Assembly (NCBI GenBank): GCA_026129545.1
Contig: JAHCHX010000002.1
Coordinates: 62,001-126,000 of the forward strand
From: Saprospiraceae bacterium
GTDB lineage: Bacteria; Bacteroidota; Bacteroidia; Chitinophagales; Saprospiraceae
DNA: 64,000 nt
Direction of reading: 5' to 3'
In this document: positions 1 to 8,235 of the stretch, in pieces
Layout of the letters: every line of letters begins with the position of its first letter
How positions within the stretch are numbered: position 1 is the stretch's first letter
Notes under the pieces: model-generated
Database searches by the model: none
Seen by the model: only the letters and a program-made list of their open reading frames with translations
Told to the model about the DNA's origin: nothing
Program-made: the position numbers and the translations under genes

Positions 1-1713
1 AACAACTGCCCCGCATCGCTAAGCATCAACATCACCGAACCAGCCTTGCTGGAAGCCAATGCCACCGCAACCCATGAATCAGCCGCTGGCGCCAATGATG
101 GCACCGCATCAGCCAACCCAACAGGCGGCACAGGCGATGTGAGCTACCAATGGAGCAACGATGCGACCACGCAATCCATTAGCGGACTTGCTCCCGGCAG
201 CTACTCTGTCACGGTGACAGACGAAAATGGCTGTACCGATGAACAAACAGTGGTGGTCAATTCCTTCAACTGCATCATCGCTGTTCAGACCAGCATCTCG
301 AACGTGACCTGCGCCGGCATCAACAATGGCGCTGTCACCGTTTCGCTCACGGGCGGCACGGCTCCCTTCACCTATCTTTGGAGCAATGGCGGCAACACAG
401 CCACTGTTTCCAACCTGCCGGGCGGCGAATACTCCGTCTCCGTGACGGATGTGAATGGCTGCCAAGTGCTTGCATCAGCGACTGTGTCCGAACCAGAGCC
501 TTTCTCTGACTGGACGGTGGAAACAACCCATCCATCCTGCGCGAACGAGGCCACCGGCACGGCCACAGTTTCCATCAATGGCGGCACCATGCCTTACGAG
601 TTTACTTGGAATAATGGCCAAACATCCAACACAGCCATCAATCTGGTGGCAGGCAACTACACCGTGACGGTCGTTGACCAAAATGGCTGCAACACCAGCA
701 CCACCGTCGTGCTGGTGGCCTTGGACAATGTGCCGCCTACCGTCGCAGTACAAAACGCGACCCTGCCGCTGAACGCCTCCGGTTTGGCTACTGTAACCCT
801 GTCGGCATTGGCAGCTCAAGTGTCGGACAACTGTGGTGTTGCCTCGTCGAGCATTTCGCCCAACACCTTCAACTGTGCACAGTTGGGCCAACATGAAGTC
901 ACCGTCACCGTCACCGACCAATCCGGCTTGACCTCCACGGCCACTGCCATTGTGACCATCGTGGACAATTCGGCCCCCACCGTGACTTGCCCAAGCAATC
1001 TCAGCAGATGCGCCGACGATAACTTGGTGAGCTATGGCGCACCAGTCGCGGTGGACAACTGCCTCGGCAATGGCGGGACTTGGAAGTTGGAAAATGGCTT
1101 GCCAAGCGGCGCTGTTTTCCCCATCGGCACGACCACTCAGACATACTCTTACACGGATGATGGCGGCAACGTGGGCACTTGCACCTTCACCGTCACGATA
1201 TTCGAGCCGGTAGCACTCGAGGTCGTGTCCATCGCCGACGATGTGAACAGCCAAGGCGTCGGAGCCATTGACATCACCGCTTCGGGAGGCACCGCGCCCT
1301 ACACGTTCAAATGGACGAAAGATGGCGCGTATTTCAGCGACTCCGAAGACGTAAGCGGGCTTTCTGAGGGCGTTTATTCCGTTGTGGTCACTGATGCCAA
1401 CGGCTGTGAAATTGTGAAGGAAAGCATCGTGGTAGGCAACACCGTGAGCACAAAAGAACCGGCTTGGCTTAAAGGTGTGCGTATGCAGCCCAATCCAACT
1501 GGCGGACTGACCCGCGTGCTGTTCAGTCAAATTCCTGCCTCTACGCTGGAAATCAGCGTGACGGATGCCACCGGGCGAATCCTGCTCGCTCAAATCAGCG
1601 AAGGGCAATACGAAATATCACTCGACTGCTCGCTCTTGCCCGACGGGATGTACATCGTGCGTTTCCGCACAGGTGCTGAAATAGGCGTAAGGAAGTTGGT
1701 GGTGAATCGTTGA
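1..1713 (+). CDS. SprB-repeat / HYR-domain adhesin-like protein with T9SS sorting domain (5' end outside window)
   Basis: The frame is open from base 1, so this is the C-terminal 570 residues of a larger secreted protein. It shows at least three SprB-type repeats near the start and a further one at about residues 415-480. Their signature is a 'GGTAPYTYxWSNGxxT...LxxGxYxVTVTDxNGC' pattern (for example PGSYSVTVTDENGC). Between them is a HYR-like immunoglobulin-fold stretch with paired Cys and 'DNSAPTVTCPSN'. The last ~80 residues contain MQPNPTGG...LLPDGMYIVRF...VRKLVVNR, a type A T9SS C-terminal sorting domain. In this phylum such proteins are exported through the outer membrane and anchored or released, and SprB itself is the gliding adhesin. 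Which role this one has cannot be told. A terminator hairpin follows at 1736. Confidence 0.88.
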   Translation, partial: NNCPASLSINITEPALLEANATATHESAAGANDGTASANPTGGTGDVSYQWSNDATTQSISGLAPGSYSVTVTDENGCTDEQTVVVNSFNCIIAVQTSISNVTCAGINNGAVTVSLTGGTAPFTYLWSNGGNTATVSNLPGGEYSVSVTDVNGCQVLASATVSEPEPFSDWTVETTHPSCANEATGTATVSINGGTMPYEFTWNNGQTSNTAINLVAGNYTVTVVDQNGCNTSTTVVLVALDNVPPTVAVQNATLPLNASGLATVTLSALAAQVSDNCGVASSSISPNTFNCAQLGQHEVTVTVTDQSGLTSTATAIVTIVDNSAPTVTCPSNLSRCADDNLVSYGAPVAVDNCLGNGGTWKLENGLPSGAVFPIGTTTQTYSYTDDGGNVGTCTFTVTIFEPVALEVVSIADDVNSQGVGAIDITASGGTAPYTFKWTKDGAYFSDSEDVSGLSEGVYSVVVTDANGCEIVKESIVVGNTVSTKEPAWLKGVRMQPNPTGGLTRVLFSQIPASTLEISVTDATGRILLAQISEGQYEISLDCSLLPDGMYIVRFRTGAEIGVRKLVVNR

Positions 1714-1735
1714 TATTGAGTTTTTGAAAAATTGA

Positions 1736-1775
1736 GAGGGTCTCGCCACTATTGTGCAGCGAGACCCTCATTTTT
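1736..1775 (+). terminator. Rho-independent terminator after the SprB-repeat gene
   Basis: An 11-bp stem, GAGGGTCTCGC (1736-1746) pairing with 1759-1769, encloses a 12-nt loop and is followed by a short T run. It lies 22 bp after the stop codon of the upstream gene and before the convergent DinB gene. Confidence 0.8.
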
Positions 1776-1805
1776 CCCAAACCAATTATTTTACGACAAA
1801 TCAAT

Positions 1806-2336
1806 TCAAAAATACCGCTCTCGAATAATTTTCACATGATGTGTCTCGTGACCCAGAATCAAAAAACCGACCGCGCGTACCGATGCCTCCGAACGCCCCG
1901 CCGTGCCACGCCGCATCCACATTTCCTCGTCAAAACTCCTAAATAGCATCAAGGATGACTCTCGCACGGCACTATATTCCCGCAAAATATCTTCCCAATC
2001 GCGAGCATTGGCTTTGCTGACTTCCGCATATTTATTTTGGTCAAACCCCTGCAACACGGTCTTGTCGCCACGCGCAAAACGCATGGCGCGGTACGACAAA
2101 ACGCGTTCCGTGTCAATGACGTGCTGCCATATTTCCTTGATGGTCCATTTTTCGGGCAGGTAGCGATAAAGAAGTTTTTCCGCATTCAAGCCGCGCAAAA
2201 AAAGAATTGTCTGTTGGAAAGAATCTTCCAATCCGGTGAGCAAATCGTCGTAGGGCACTCGCTCGATTTCTTCGGCGTACCACTCGGGGTATTCGTCGCG
2301 TAGAGGTCTCGAAATGGAGGGCGTGCTTTCAGGCAT
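1806..2336 (-). CDS. DinB-family protein
   Basis: This 176-residue protein has the four-helix-bundle DinB/YfiT layout. A helix carrying WTIKEIWQHVIDTER supplies the first metal-binding His, and a C-terminal LGHETHHVKIIRERY supplies the other histidines of the metal triad. DinB-like proteins are metal-binding and include thiol-dependent transferases, but most members have no defined substrate. The start MPESTPSISRP was chosen because the frame can be extended upstream only into the coding region of the next gene with non-conserved sequence. The next gene upstream (2401-2703) runs in the same direction with a 64-bp gap, so they may be co-transcribed. Confidence 0.85.
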   Translation of the reverse strand: MPESTPSISRPLRDEYPEWYAEEIERVPYDDLLTGLEDSFQQTILFLRGLNAEKLLYRYLPEKWTIKEIWQHVIDTERVLSYRAMRFARGDKTVLQGFDQNKYAEVSKANARDWEDILREYSAVRESSLMLFRSFDEEMWMRRGTAGRSEASVRAVGFLILGHETHHVKIIRERYF

Positions 2337-2400
2337 GACCAAATACTTGTACGAGTTAGGGACTACTGAAACTCCTTGGTGAATCAGGGCATAGACCCCG

Positions 2401-2703
2401 TCAGTGCCGCATCCGTAATTTTTCCAGCATCTCTGCCGTGAGGCTATCGGAGTACGCCCCATAGGCGTCCACCAACACGCCTTTGAGCCCGTTCTTTCCT
2501 GCGACGGCATATACCACGTTGCTGTCGCCGGGGTCGTTAGCGCCCTCGAAGCGATAAAATTCCGTGATTTCAAAATCGTCGGGATGCAGTTCGAGTTGTG
2601 CCGCTGCGCATTCGATGCAGTGAGGGCGCAAGTCAAAATCGGCGGTGTAACCCCTGCGTTTGAGGTCGTCGAGGGCTTCGGTGAGGGTAGCGTAGCTTTT
2701 CAT
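2401..2703 (-). CDS. Small conserved Bacteroidota protein (often labelled 'phosphoribosylpyrophosphate synthetase')
   Basis: This 100-residue protein starts MKSYATLTEALDDLKRRGYT. It carries the features I associate with a small family common in Bacteroidota: a central CIEC pair, LHPDDFEI, and a C-terminal KGVLVDAYGAYSDSLT. Database entries often carry the name phosphoribosylpyrophosphate synthetase. The protein is far too short for that enzyme and has no PRPP-binding loop, so the name should not be trusted. The two Cys (C-x2-C) could bind metal. The ATG at 2703 begins the conserved part, and earlier in-frame starts would overlap the upstream gene. It sits between a DinB gene and another small phylum-specific gene, all on the minus strand. 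Confidence 0.72.
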   Translation of the reverse strand: MKSYATLTEALDDLKRRGYTADFDLRPHCIECAAAQLELHPDDFEITEFYRFEGANDPGDSNVVYAVAGKNGLKGVLVDAYGAYSDSLTAEMLEKLRMRH

Positions 2704-2726
2704 AACAATGAGCGTTTGAGTTTCGC

Positions 2727-3242
2727 TTATACCAAGCGTCGGTGCCAACTTTTCCCGTACGGGACGAGCCATTTTTCTTCCAACTCCCGTTTCGACTGCG
2801 CCAGCGTGTTCACCATCAAAGTGTCCTGAGAAATATGAGCACTTCTGACGTGTGCCGCCAACTCGTCGCGGTTGGCAAATTTCAAGTCGTGATTTTCCAC
2901 CCACGCAAATCGCATTCTTTCAAAAAAATCAACGCCGAGTTCTTGGCCCAGCCTTTCGAGAAAATGCACGGATTTGTCAATGGAGCAGCCGCTAGCACCT
3001 GCTTGCGTCTCATCCACCATCAGTATGACGAATTGATTCTGAAACACTTCGGCTTGCGCTTGCAAGGCTTGATTGTGCGCCGTCCACTGCCGGGCAAACA
3101 CATCCAAAGCCTGCTGCGCCTCGAGTGCCTCCTCGTCCGTCAGGGGGCGGTGGGCGGTATAGACCCAAACACGCGACTCGGGCGCGAAAGAGGTTTGGTG
3201 CGCGAGGGAAGGCGTGAGCGATATGGAAGTCGTCGTAGTCAT
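2727..3242 (-). CDS. Conserved Bacteroidota protein (family misnamed 'ABC transporter ATPase')
   Basis: The protein has 171 residues, soluble, with no signal peptide. It shows ESRVWVYTAHRPLTDEEA near the N-terminus, then FVILMVDE and the distinctive GCSIDKSV motif in the middle, followed by an all-alpha C-terminal half. That pattern matches a family of about 150-170 residues widespread in Bacteroidota. It is often annotated as an ABC transporter ATPase, although no Walker A or signature motif is present here. The true function is unknown to me. It lies 23 bp upstream of the 2401-2703 gene in the same direction, suggesting an operon. Confidence 0.72.
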   Translation of the reverse strand: MTTTTSISLTPSLAHQTSFAPESRVWVYTAHRPLTDEEALEAQQALDVFARQWTAHNQALQAQAEVFQNQFVILMVDETQAGASGCSIDKSVHFLERLGQELGVDFFERMRFAWVENHDLKFANRDELAAHVRSAHISQDTLMVNTLAQSKRELEEKWLVPYGKSWHRRLV

Positions 3243-3310
3243 TTTGTGTTGTGTGCGATGGCAAGGTGCCTATTGCCGACAAGAGTCGTTGACGCGCTTG
3301 AAAGAGCGCG

Positions 3311-4090
3311 TCAAGCCAACCGTGTCAGTACCATCTCTGAAAGGTCGTAAACGGGGATTTGTTCATTTTTTTCTTTTGCTTTTAGCCCGTCTTGGAGCAT
3401 GGTGAGGCAAAAGGGGCAATTGGCAGCGACAGCGGTGGGGTCGGTTTCGAGTGCCTCTTCCACCCGCTCTATGTTGATGCGTTTGTCGCCGGGTTCGTCC
3501 TCTTTCCACATTTGTGCGCCACCCGCGCCGCAGCAAAGGCCGTTTTTGCGCGAGCGTTTCATTTCCACCAAATCCACGTCGAGGGCTTCGAGCAGGGCAC
3601 GCGGGGCTTCGTACACGTCGTTTGCCCTTCCCAAATAGCAAGAATCGTGGTAGGTGATGCGCCGACCTTTGAAGTCGCCGCCTTCTTTGAGTTTCAATTT
3701 TCCGTTGGAAATCAATTCGTTGAGCAACTGCGTGTGGTGCACGACTTCGTAGTGGCCGCCCAGCGCGGGGTACTCATTTTTCAAAACATTGAAACAATGC
3801 GGGCAGGCGGTCACGATTTTTTTCACGCCGTACATGTTCAGCGTCTCGATGTTCATGGCCGCCGTCATCTGGAACAAAAACTCGTTGCCGGCGCGGCGGG
3901 CGGGGTCGCCGGTGCAGCGTTCCTCGTTGCCGAGAATGGCGAATTCTACCCCTGCGTGGTTGAGTATTTCGCAGAGGGCGCGGGTCACTTTTTGGGCGCG
4001 GGCATCGAAGGAGCCTGCACAGCCGACCCAGAAGAGGATTTCGGGGCTGCGGCCTTCGGCGGCCATTTCGGCCATTGTGTATGCTATCAT
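3311..4090 (-). CDS. (Fe-S)-binding CCG-domain oxidoreductase subunit (HdrB/LutA-like)
   Basis: The protein has about 259 residues, with two cysteine-rich CCG-type domains. The first has FWVGCAGSFDAR ... CTGDPARRAGNEF ... TACPHCFNVLKNEYP. The second has YHDSCYLGRANDVYEAPR ... GLCCGAGGAQMW ... ANCPFCLTML. In heterodisulfide reductase HdrB and related proteins such motifs bind a non-cubane 4Fe-4S cluster or mediate thiol/electron transfer. The partner is very probably the membrane Fe-S protein at 4489-5796, with which this family is usually adjacent in Bacteroidota. Here the pair is split by a ~400-bp stretch holding a gene remnant. The start at 4090 (MIAYTMAEMAAEG) was preferred over 4105 because family members begin similarly. 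Confidence 0.85.
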   Translation of the reverse strand: MIAYTMAEMAAEGRSPEILFWVGCAGSFDARAQKVTRALCEILNHAGVEFAILGNEERCTGDPARRAGNEFLFQMTAAMNIETLNMYGVKKIVTACPHCFNVLKNEYPALGGHYEVVHHTQLLNELISNGKLKLKEGGDFKGRRITYHDSCYLGRANDVYEAPRALLEALDVDLVEMKRSRKNGLCCGAGGAQMWKEDEPGDKRINIERVEEALETDPTAVAANCPFCLTMLQDGLKAKEKNEQIPVYDLSEMVLTRLA

Positions 4091-4129
4091 AAGATTGGTT
4101 ATCAAATTTTTAGGTCAAAGCCCGAAAGT

Positions 4130-4417
4130 CTATTTGGCTTTTTGCCAGTTCTTTTTCAAGATAGGCTTAGCGACGCTGGTCTCACCATTCGACGACTCGC
4201 CTGAAAAGTGGCAAAATTTTTCTGCGTAGTTCGGGTCGCCAAATTTGCTCCAAGATTTGTAAGCGTCATAACTCAAAGGCTTTTCAACATTGAAAGTAAT
4301 TTGATAGTCAACGCAAAGTGGTTTTGAACGAACAACCCAATCTTTTCTAATCTTTCTGCTCAAAACTATTTTGCTCCGGCTATAAGACACCCCGGTTGTG
4401 TTTAAAAGTTTCGCCAT
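4130..4417 (-). pseudogene. Probable internally deleted phospholipase D-like gene remnant
   Basis: This is an open frame of 95 codons. Its first residues, MAKLLNTTGVSYSRSKIV, resemble from memory the N-terminus of a Bacteroidota PLD-like family. Its second half (LSYDAYKSWSKFGDPNYAEK then KFCHFSGESSNGETSVAKP) resembles that family's C-terminal segment. The HxK active-site region between them is absent. The simplest reading is an in-frame internal deletion that left both ends joined. It could instead be an intact small gene of its own. It lies between the two Fe-S oxidoreductase genes that are normally neighbours, on the same strand. The family match is recollection, not a search. Confidence 0.5.
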
Positions 4418-4488
4418 TGCTCAAGGTTTTTAAGTTTGAAAATTTGGACCGATGGTGGGCTAAAAGCAAACATCGTACTTTCTCCGAG

Positions 4489-5796
4489 TTACTTCCTCCA
4501 CGCCTCCCTATCCTCACTCATCGCCCACGCTGCGCCGTTGTTTTCGATGGCGTTGAACATCGGCAGCCACTCGGCGGGGCCTGCCGATTGGGTCAGGATT
4601 TCGTGCCGCCGCATTTTCAGGATGATGTCCAACGGGTTGATGAGCACCGGGCAGGCTTCCACGCAGGCGTTGCAAGTCGTGCAGGCGTGGATTTCTTCTG
4701 GCGTGATGCGGTCGAAGAGGGATTTCCCGTCGTTGTAATTTCCAATTTCCAATTTCTCCGTTTCCAATTTCTTCCCAATTTCCTCCGCCCGGTCGCGCAC
4801 GTCCATCATCACTTTGCGGGGCGAGAGTTTTTTTCCGGTGATGTTGGCAGGGCAAGCAGCGGTGCAGCGCCCGCATTCGGTGCAGGAGTAGGCTTGCAAA
4901 ATGTTTTGCCAGCTGAGCGTAAACACGTCGTTGGCCCCAAATTCAGGGAGTTCAGCGGGAGTGTTGCCATCGGGCTGCTCCAGCCCCATCATGATGCGCA
5001 CCTCTTTTTGGATTTCCGGCATATTTTCCATTTCGCCTTTGGGCGTGAGTTTGGCGTACCAAGTGTTGGGGAAAGCCAAGAGGATGTGCAGGTGTTTTGA
5101 ATAAGGCAAATAACACAAGAAGCCGAACACAGTCAGGATGTGCAGCCACCAGCCAAAACGCTCCACAAAAATGACCCCTGAATTGCTTAAATGCCCAAAC
5201 AAAGCTGGGCCAAGCCAACTGCTCACGGCAAAAGCGCCCGTGGGCTGGTAGTGTTCCAGCCCGCGCGTTTGCAGCACTTTGTCGCCGCCGTTCATGCAAA
5301 AGATGCCGACGATGAGAACGATTTCGCCCAAAAGAATCAGGTTCGCGTCGCGCGAAGGCCAGCCTTTCATTTCGGGCTTCCAGAAACGCGGCACCCGCAG
5401 CAGATTTCTTCTCGCCAAAAAAATGACGGTGGCGACGAACGCCAACACCGACAAGATTTCTATCAAACTGATGACGAAGGTGTAAAACACACCCAGCAGG
5501 GGCGCAAAAAATCGGTGTGTGCCCAAAACACCGTCCACGATTATTTCAATCAGCTCCACCTGTGTGACGACGAAAGCCACATAGATAAATAGGTGCATGA
5601 CGGCGGGCAGCCAGTTTTTGAACATCTTTTGCTGGCCAAACGCCACGAGCAGCACATTGCGCCAACGTTGCCCTGCGTGGCCGCCGATTTTTTCGGGTTT
5701 GCCGAGTTGGATGTTGCGCCACACCCGGCGGTAGCCTTGCCAAGCAAACCACCCAGTGATGCCGAGCACAAGGAGAAAAAGGATTGATTGAAACAT
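4489..5796 (-). CDS. Membrane-anchored 4Fe-4S ferredoxin-type oxidoreductase subunit (HdrC/DsrM-like)
   Basis: The protein has 435 residues. The N-terminal half has about five to six membrane spans, of NarI/DsrM type, with histidines in the segments (for example LPAVMHLFIYVAFVV and WWLHILTVFGFLCYLPYSKH) that may ligate heme. The C-terminal half has two 4Fe-4S motifs: CTECGRCTAACP with Cys at about 305, 308, 311 and 315, and CTTCNACVEACP with Cys at about 372, 375, 378 and 382. It probably passes electrons between the membrane quinone pool and the CCG subunit encoded at 3311-4090. Substrate and direction are not evident. The start MFQSILFLLV was chosen because it opens the first hydrophobic segment; an in-frame start at 5847 would add 17 residues. 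Confidence 0.85.
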   Translation of the reverse strand: MFQSILFLLVLGITGWFAWQGYRRVWRNIQLGKPEKIGGHAGQRWRNVLLVAFGQQKMFKNWLPAVMHLFIYVAFVVTQVELIEIIVDGVLGTHRFFAPLLGVFYTFVISLIEILSVLAFVATVIFLARRNLLRVPRFWKPEMKGWPSRDANLILLGEIVLIVGIFCMNGGDKVLQTRGLEHYQPTGAFAVSSWLGPALFGHLSNSGVIFVERFGWWLHILTVFGFLCYLPYSKHLHILLAFPNTWYAKLTPKGEMENMPEIQKEVRIMMGLEQPDGNTPAELPEFGANDVFTLSWQNILQAYSCTECGRCTAACPANITGKKLSPRKVMMDVRDRAEEIGKKLETEKLEIGNYNDGKSLFDRITPEEIHACTTCNACVEACPVLINPLDIILKMRRHEILTQSAGPAEWLPMFNAIENNGAAWAMSEDREAWRK

Positions 5797-5894
5797 AAAT
5801 TTTCGATTTCGGGCGAAAAATACGGTGAGAGGATAAGACTTTTGCAAGGGAAAAAAATATACAATTAGAAACCCCGTCCGAACAGATACTCGGA

Positions 5895-5917
5895 GCTCGG
5901 ATGTTCTTCATCCGAGT
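5895..5917. repeat. Small hairpin upstream of the phosphoribosyltransferase gene
   Basis: CTCGGATG (5896-5903) pairs with CATCCGAG (5909-5916) around a 5-nt loop. It sits 28 bp before the start at 5945, in the 148-bp gap between divergent genes. There is no T run, so it is not an obvious terminator; it may be a leader structure or a small repeat. Confidence 0.45.
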
Positions 5918-5944
5918 GAGCAGAAACCAGCAACCTTTTTAGAA

Positions 5945-6445
5945 ATGCAAATTCTCACCGCTCGTCAAATCCGCCAGAAAATTCGCCGCATCGCCATCGA
6001 AATCCTAGAGCGCAACTTCGGCGAACCCGAAATCATACTCGCCGGGCTGAACAACAACGGCGTGGGGTTTGCGCAATTCCTCGTGGATGAGCTGCTGCCG
6101 CTCGCGCCCGGCAACGTGAAAATATCGCTCACGCGCATCCGGCTCAACCCTGCCAACCCGGTGGAATACGACCCGGTCATCGAAATGCCCGCCGATGCCT
6201 TGCGCGGCAAGCCCGTCATCATCGTGGATGATGTGGCGAACACTGGCCGCACGATTTTTTATGCCGTGCAGCCCTTGTTGAGCGTGATTCCGAAGAAAGT
6301 GGAAGTGGCCGTGCTGGTGGACCGCAAGCACAAATCTTTCCCCATCAAGGCTGATTATGTGGGACTTTCCTTGGCCACCACCCTGCTCGACGATATTGAC
6401 GTTCGAATTCGGGACGTGGAGGAAATGGCGGTATATTTGAACTGA
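5945..6445 (+). CDS. Phosphoribosyltransferase family protein (PyrR-like)
   Basis: The 166-residue protein has a type I PRTase fold. The PRPP-binding loop VIIVDDVANTGRT is at about residues 91-103. An N-terminal region, LAGLNNNGVGFAQFL, corresponds to the phosphate/hood part, and VAVLVDRKHKSFPIKADYVG is the pattern seen in PyrR and its relatives. PyrR acts as uracil phosphoribosyltransferase and, in Firmicutes, as an RNA-binding attenuator. In Bacteroidota such proteins are usually annotated only as phosphoribosyltransferases. No pyrimidine gene is nearby, so a regulatory role is not supported by context. The start ATG at 5945 begins the conserved MQILTARQIRQKI. Confidence 0.85.
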   Translation: MQILTARQIRQKIRRIAIEILERNFGEPEIILAGLNNNGVGFAQFLVDELLPLAPGNVKISLTRIRLNPANPVEYDPVIEMPADALRGKPVIIVDDVANTGRTIFYAVQPLLSVIPKKVEVAVLVDRKHKSFPIKADYVGLSLATTLLDDIDVRIRDVEEMAVYLN

Positions 6446-6470
6446 TTTCCTTGCTTGGCCAATGGCACAA

Positions 6471-6502
6471 AAAAAGCCTTGTCGGTCATTTCCCGACAAG
6501 GC
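6471..6502 (-). terminator. Terminator in the convergent gap before the 6530-7210 gene's 3' end
   Basis: A perfect 10-bp stem, GCCTTGTCGG (6476-6485) with 6493-6502, has a 7-nt loop. The A run on its left side becomes a U run for minus-strand transcription, so it terminates the lipoprotein gene. It may also serve the convergent phosphoribosyltransferase gene. Confidence 0.75.
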
Positions 6503-6529
6503 CAAAGTTGCATCTTTTCGAGGCGCGGC

Positions 6530-7210
6530 TCAATCAACCAATTTTTGTTTTTTCAGCAATTCGCCATATTTCGAGTAGAATTCTCTTGCATCCACTTGAA
6601 TCACTTTGGCGAGCTCACCAAATTGTACTCGTTCGCTGGGACTGTATCTGCCGGGATAATCGGCGAAGTACAACGCGCCCTCGGGAGTCGTGGCCATGTA
6701 GATTTTTGCACGAAGATTAGGGACTTCGTACACGGCAAGGCTGCTGTAATTGATGCCTTGAAGGCTTTGTTGCACCGATTTAAGCCCACGGATGTACTCG
6801 TTGTTGTTCAGCCCAGCCACGCTCCAGCCTTTGTCGTTTTGGACAACTTCCACAGCAGAAAGGGTTTGGCCGTTCGCCACAAGCGGCACCACGGTGTATT
6901 CTTTCCCACCAGAAATTTGGGCGAAATTGGATAGCGAGTCGCCGCCAATCAGCTTGTCGAAGTTGAGTTGAAAAGTTTCGAGCGGAGTGCCTTGCGTTGC
7001 TTTTTCCAAGTCAGCCGGATTGATGTCCGCTTGAAAGACGCCCTTTTGCCGAATCAGCTCCAACAGGTCGCTTTTGCCTTGGTTGACCGCTTCTTCCCGG
7101 GTGGGGAAATACTGGGTGGTGGGTGTAGGCTCATTCATTTTTTGATTGCGCTGAGAGCAGGAAACGAGCGAAAAGCCTGCAAATATGAGGGTGAAGATGA
7201 GTAGTTTCAT
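6530..7210 (-). CDS. Uncharacterised lipoprotein
   Basis: The 226-residue protein starts MKLLIFTLIFAGFSLVSCSQ, a signal peptide ending in a lipobox with the lipidated Cys at about residue 18. The rest is soluble, with NKDGW-like and APEG-like turns (for example VVQNDKGWSVAGLNNNEYIR and ATTPEGALYFADYPGRY). I recognise no enzyme motif or named family. The adjacent upstream gene (7235-7825) is another minus-strand lipoprotein with only 24 bp between, so the two are probably co-transcribed and may act together at the cell envelope. A start three residues earlier (7216) is equally possible. Confidence 0.68.
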   Translation of the reverse strand: MKLLIFTLIFAGFSLVSCSQRNQKMNEPTPTTQYFPTREEAVNQGKSDLLELIRQKGVFQADINPADLEKATQGTPLETFQLNFDKLIGGDSLSNFAQISGGKEYTVVPLVANGQTLSAVEVVQNDKGWSVAGLNNNEYIRGLKSVQQSLQGINYSSLAVYEVPNLRAKIYMATTPEGALYFADYPGRYSPSERVQFGELAKVIQVDAREFYSKYGELLKKQKLVD

Positions 7211-7234
7211 GACCATGTATTTTTTTTGAAAAGA

Positions 7235-7825
7235 CTATTTTTTCCGAATGTCGTACCATGTGTTCCAGTGCGTGGCTGTGCCGGCGGGGTCCTGATATTC
7301 GTTGTAGGTGATGAGGCGCTCTTGGCCCACACAGGGGTTCCAAGGGTCGTTTAAGACGACATAACTAGTGGAACCGACCGTGACATAACCCTTGATGACG
7401 ACGACGTGTCCGACCACGCCAGAAGTGCCGTAGGCAAAACCCATGGGTTTTTTGGCACAGAAAATTTGTCGTCGGAGCGCATCCCATGTGAGCGCCGTGG
7501 CGCTTTCAGAGAAGGCCACCCCGGCAAAATCAAGCTCCAGCCAGCCGGGCGTGTTGCAATCATTGGTTTTGGGACACGCTTGACCCGCGGTTTGAGGATT
7601 GCAACAATTTGTCTTGCTAAAACGATGGTTGGCAAGGTCGCATTGGTTGACGGCGATACCTACATGCTGCGCCAACATTTGTGTGGTAGCTGCCCAGCAC
7701 CAGTTGTTCGTTTCCTGTGGCCGAAGTGTGTTGGGAACACTGCCAATGATTTCAGGCCTGCAACACCCGTTGAGAACAAAGAGTGCAGAAATGGCGAGGG
7801 AAAAGGTCAAAAGTTTGATTTTCAT
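7235..7825 (-). CDS. Papain-like (C39/AvrRpt2-type) cysteine protease, lipoprotein
   Basis: The 196-residue protein has a lipoprotein signal (FVLNGCCRP, Cys at 21). The motif TNNWCWAATTQMLA places a catalytic Cys at 43 in the NWCWAA context typical of papain-like peptidases such as AvrRpt2. The probable catalytic His is at 140 (SGVVGHVVVIKGY) and the Asp/Asn at 159-160 (VVLNDPWNPC). The middle is unusually rich in Cys (TNCCNPQTAGQACPKTNDC), suggesting disulfides outside the cytoplasm. It probably acts on proteins or peptides at the periplasmic or outer-membrane face. The start at 7825 opens the signal peptide; an upstream in-frame start at 7864 adds residues with no signal character. Confidence 0.78.
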   Translation of the reverse strand: MKIKLLTFSLAISALFVLNGCCRPEIIGSVPNTLRPQETNNWCWAATTQMLAQHVGIAVNQCDLANHRFSKTNCCNPQTAGQACPKTNDCNTPGWLELDFAGVAFSESATALTWDALRRQIFCAKKPMGFAYGTSGVVGHVVVIKGYVTVGSTSYVVLNDPWNPCVGQERLITYNEYQDPAGTATHWNTWYDIRKK

Positions 7826-8235
7826 TGGTAAACGATTTGAAATGAAAAAATGATGAGAAATCAAATCCGAAGGAAGGTGGGGTATTAATTGCCCTGTTTA
7901 ATGACAGGAGAAAGGAAAGCGTGAACTCGAACTTGCAGATTTCCAGTGTGGAACGATTTGCACCTCCGGGTAGCATGAAATTCTATTTTAAAAGCCCTTT
8001 TATACAAAAAAAACACTTTATTTTTTTAAATTTAGAATATAATTTTTTTAAAAACCATTTTTAAAAAATAAAAACAAAGTATTTTGATTAAAAATCCGAG
8101 TATTTCATGCAGCTCATGGCAAAATGTTCAAGATGTAAATTTATGTCAGAAAAAACAAAATTTTTTTGGGGATAATTCTTTGCCGTCAAAACAAAACGCC
8201 TTTCATTTGCCTGTCAGGAAAAAGAAAGGCAAAAA
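7826..8235. promoter_or_regulatory. AT-rich divergent intergenic region upstream of nqrA
   Basis: This 410-bp gap separates the divergently transcribed protease lipoprotein and nqrA. The stretch 7980-8200 is much richer in A and T than the flanking genes and contains long A and T runs, as expected for a promoter region. I found no perfect TAnnTTTG box close to nqrA. A 7-bp hairpin (GCCTTTC at 8198-8204 with 8224-8230) ends 5 bp before the nqrA ATG and would cover the ribosome-binding region. No RNA gene or open frame of note was seen. Confidence 0.5.

Noticed and set aside
475..1608. Long minus-strand frame (377 codons) opposite the SprB-repeat gene
   Set aside because: It is antisense to a clearly protein-like T9SS gene and has no domain, only the Arg/Gly/His-rich composition of a shadow frame.
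2401..2703. PRPP synthetase
   Set aside because: The common database label is not supported: only 100 residues and no PRPP loop.
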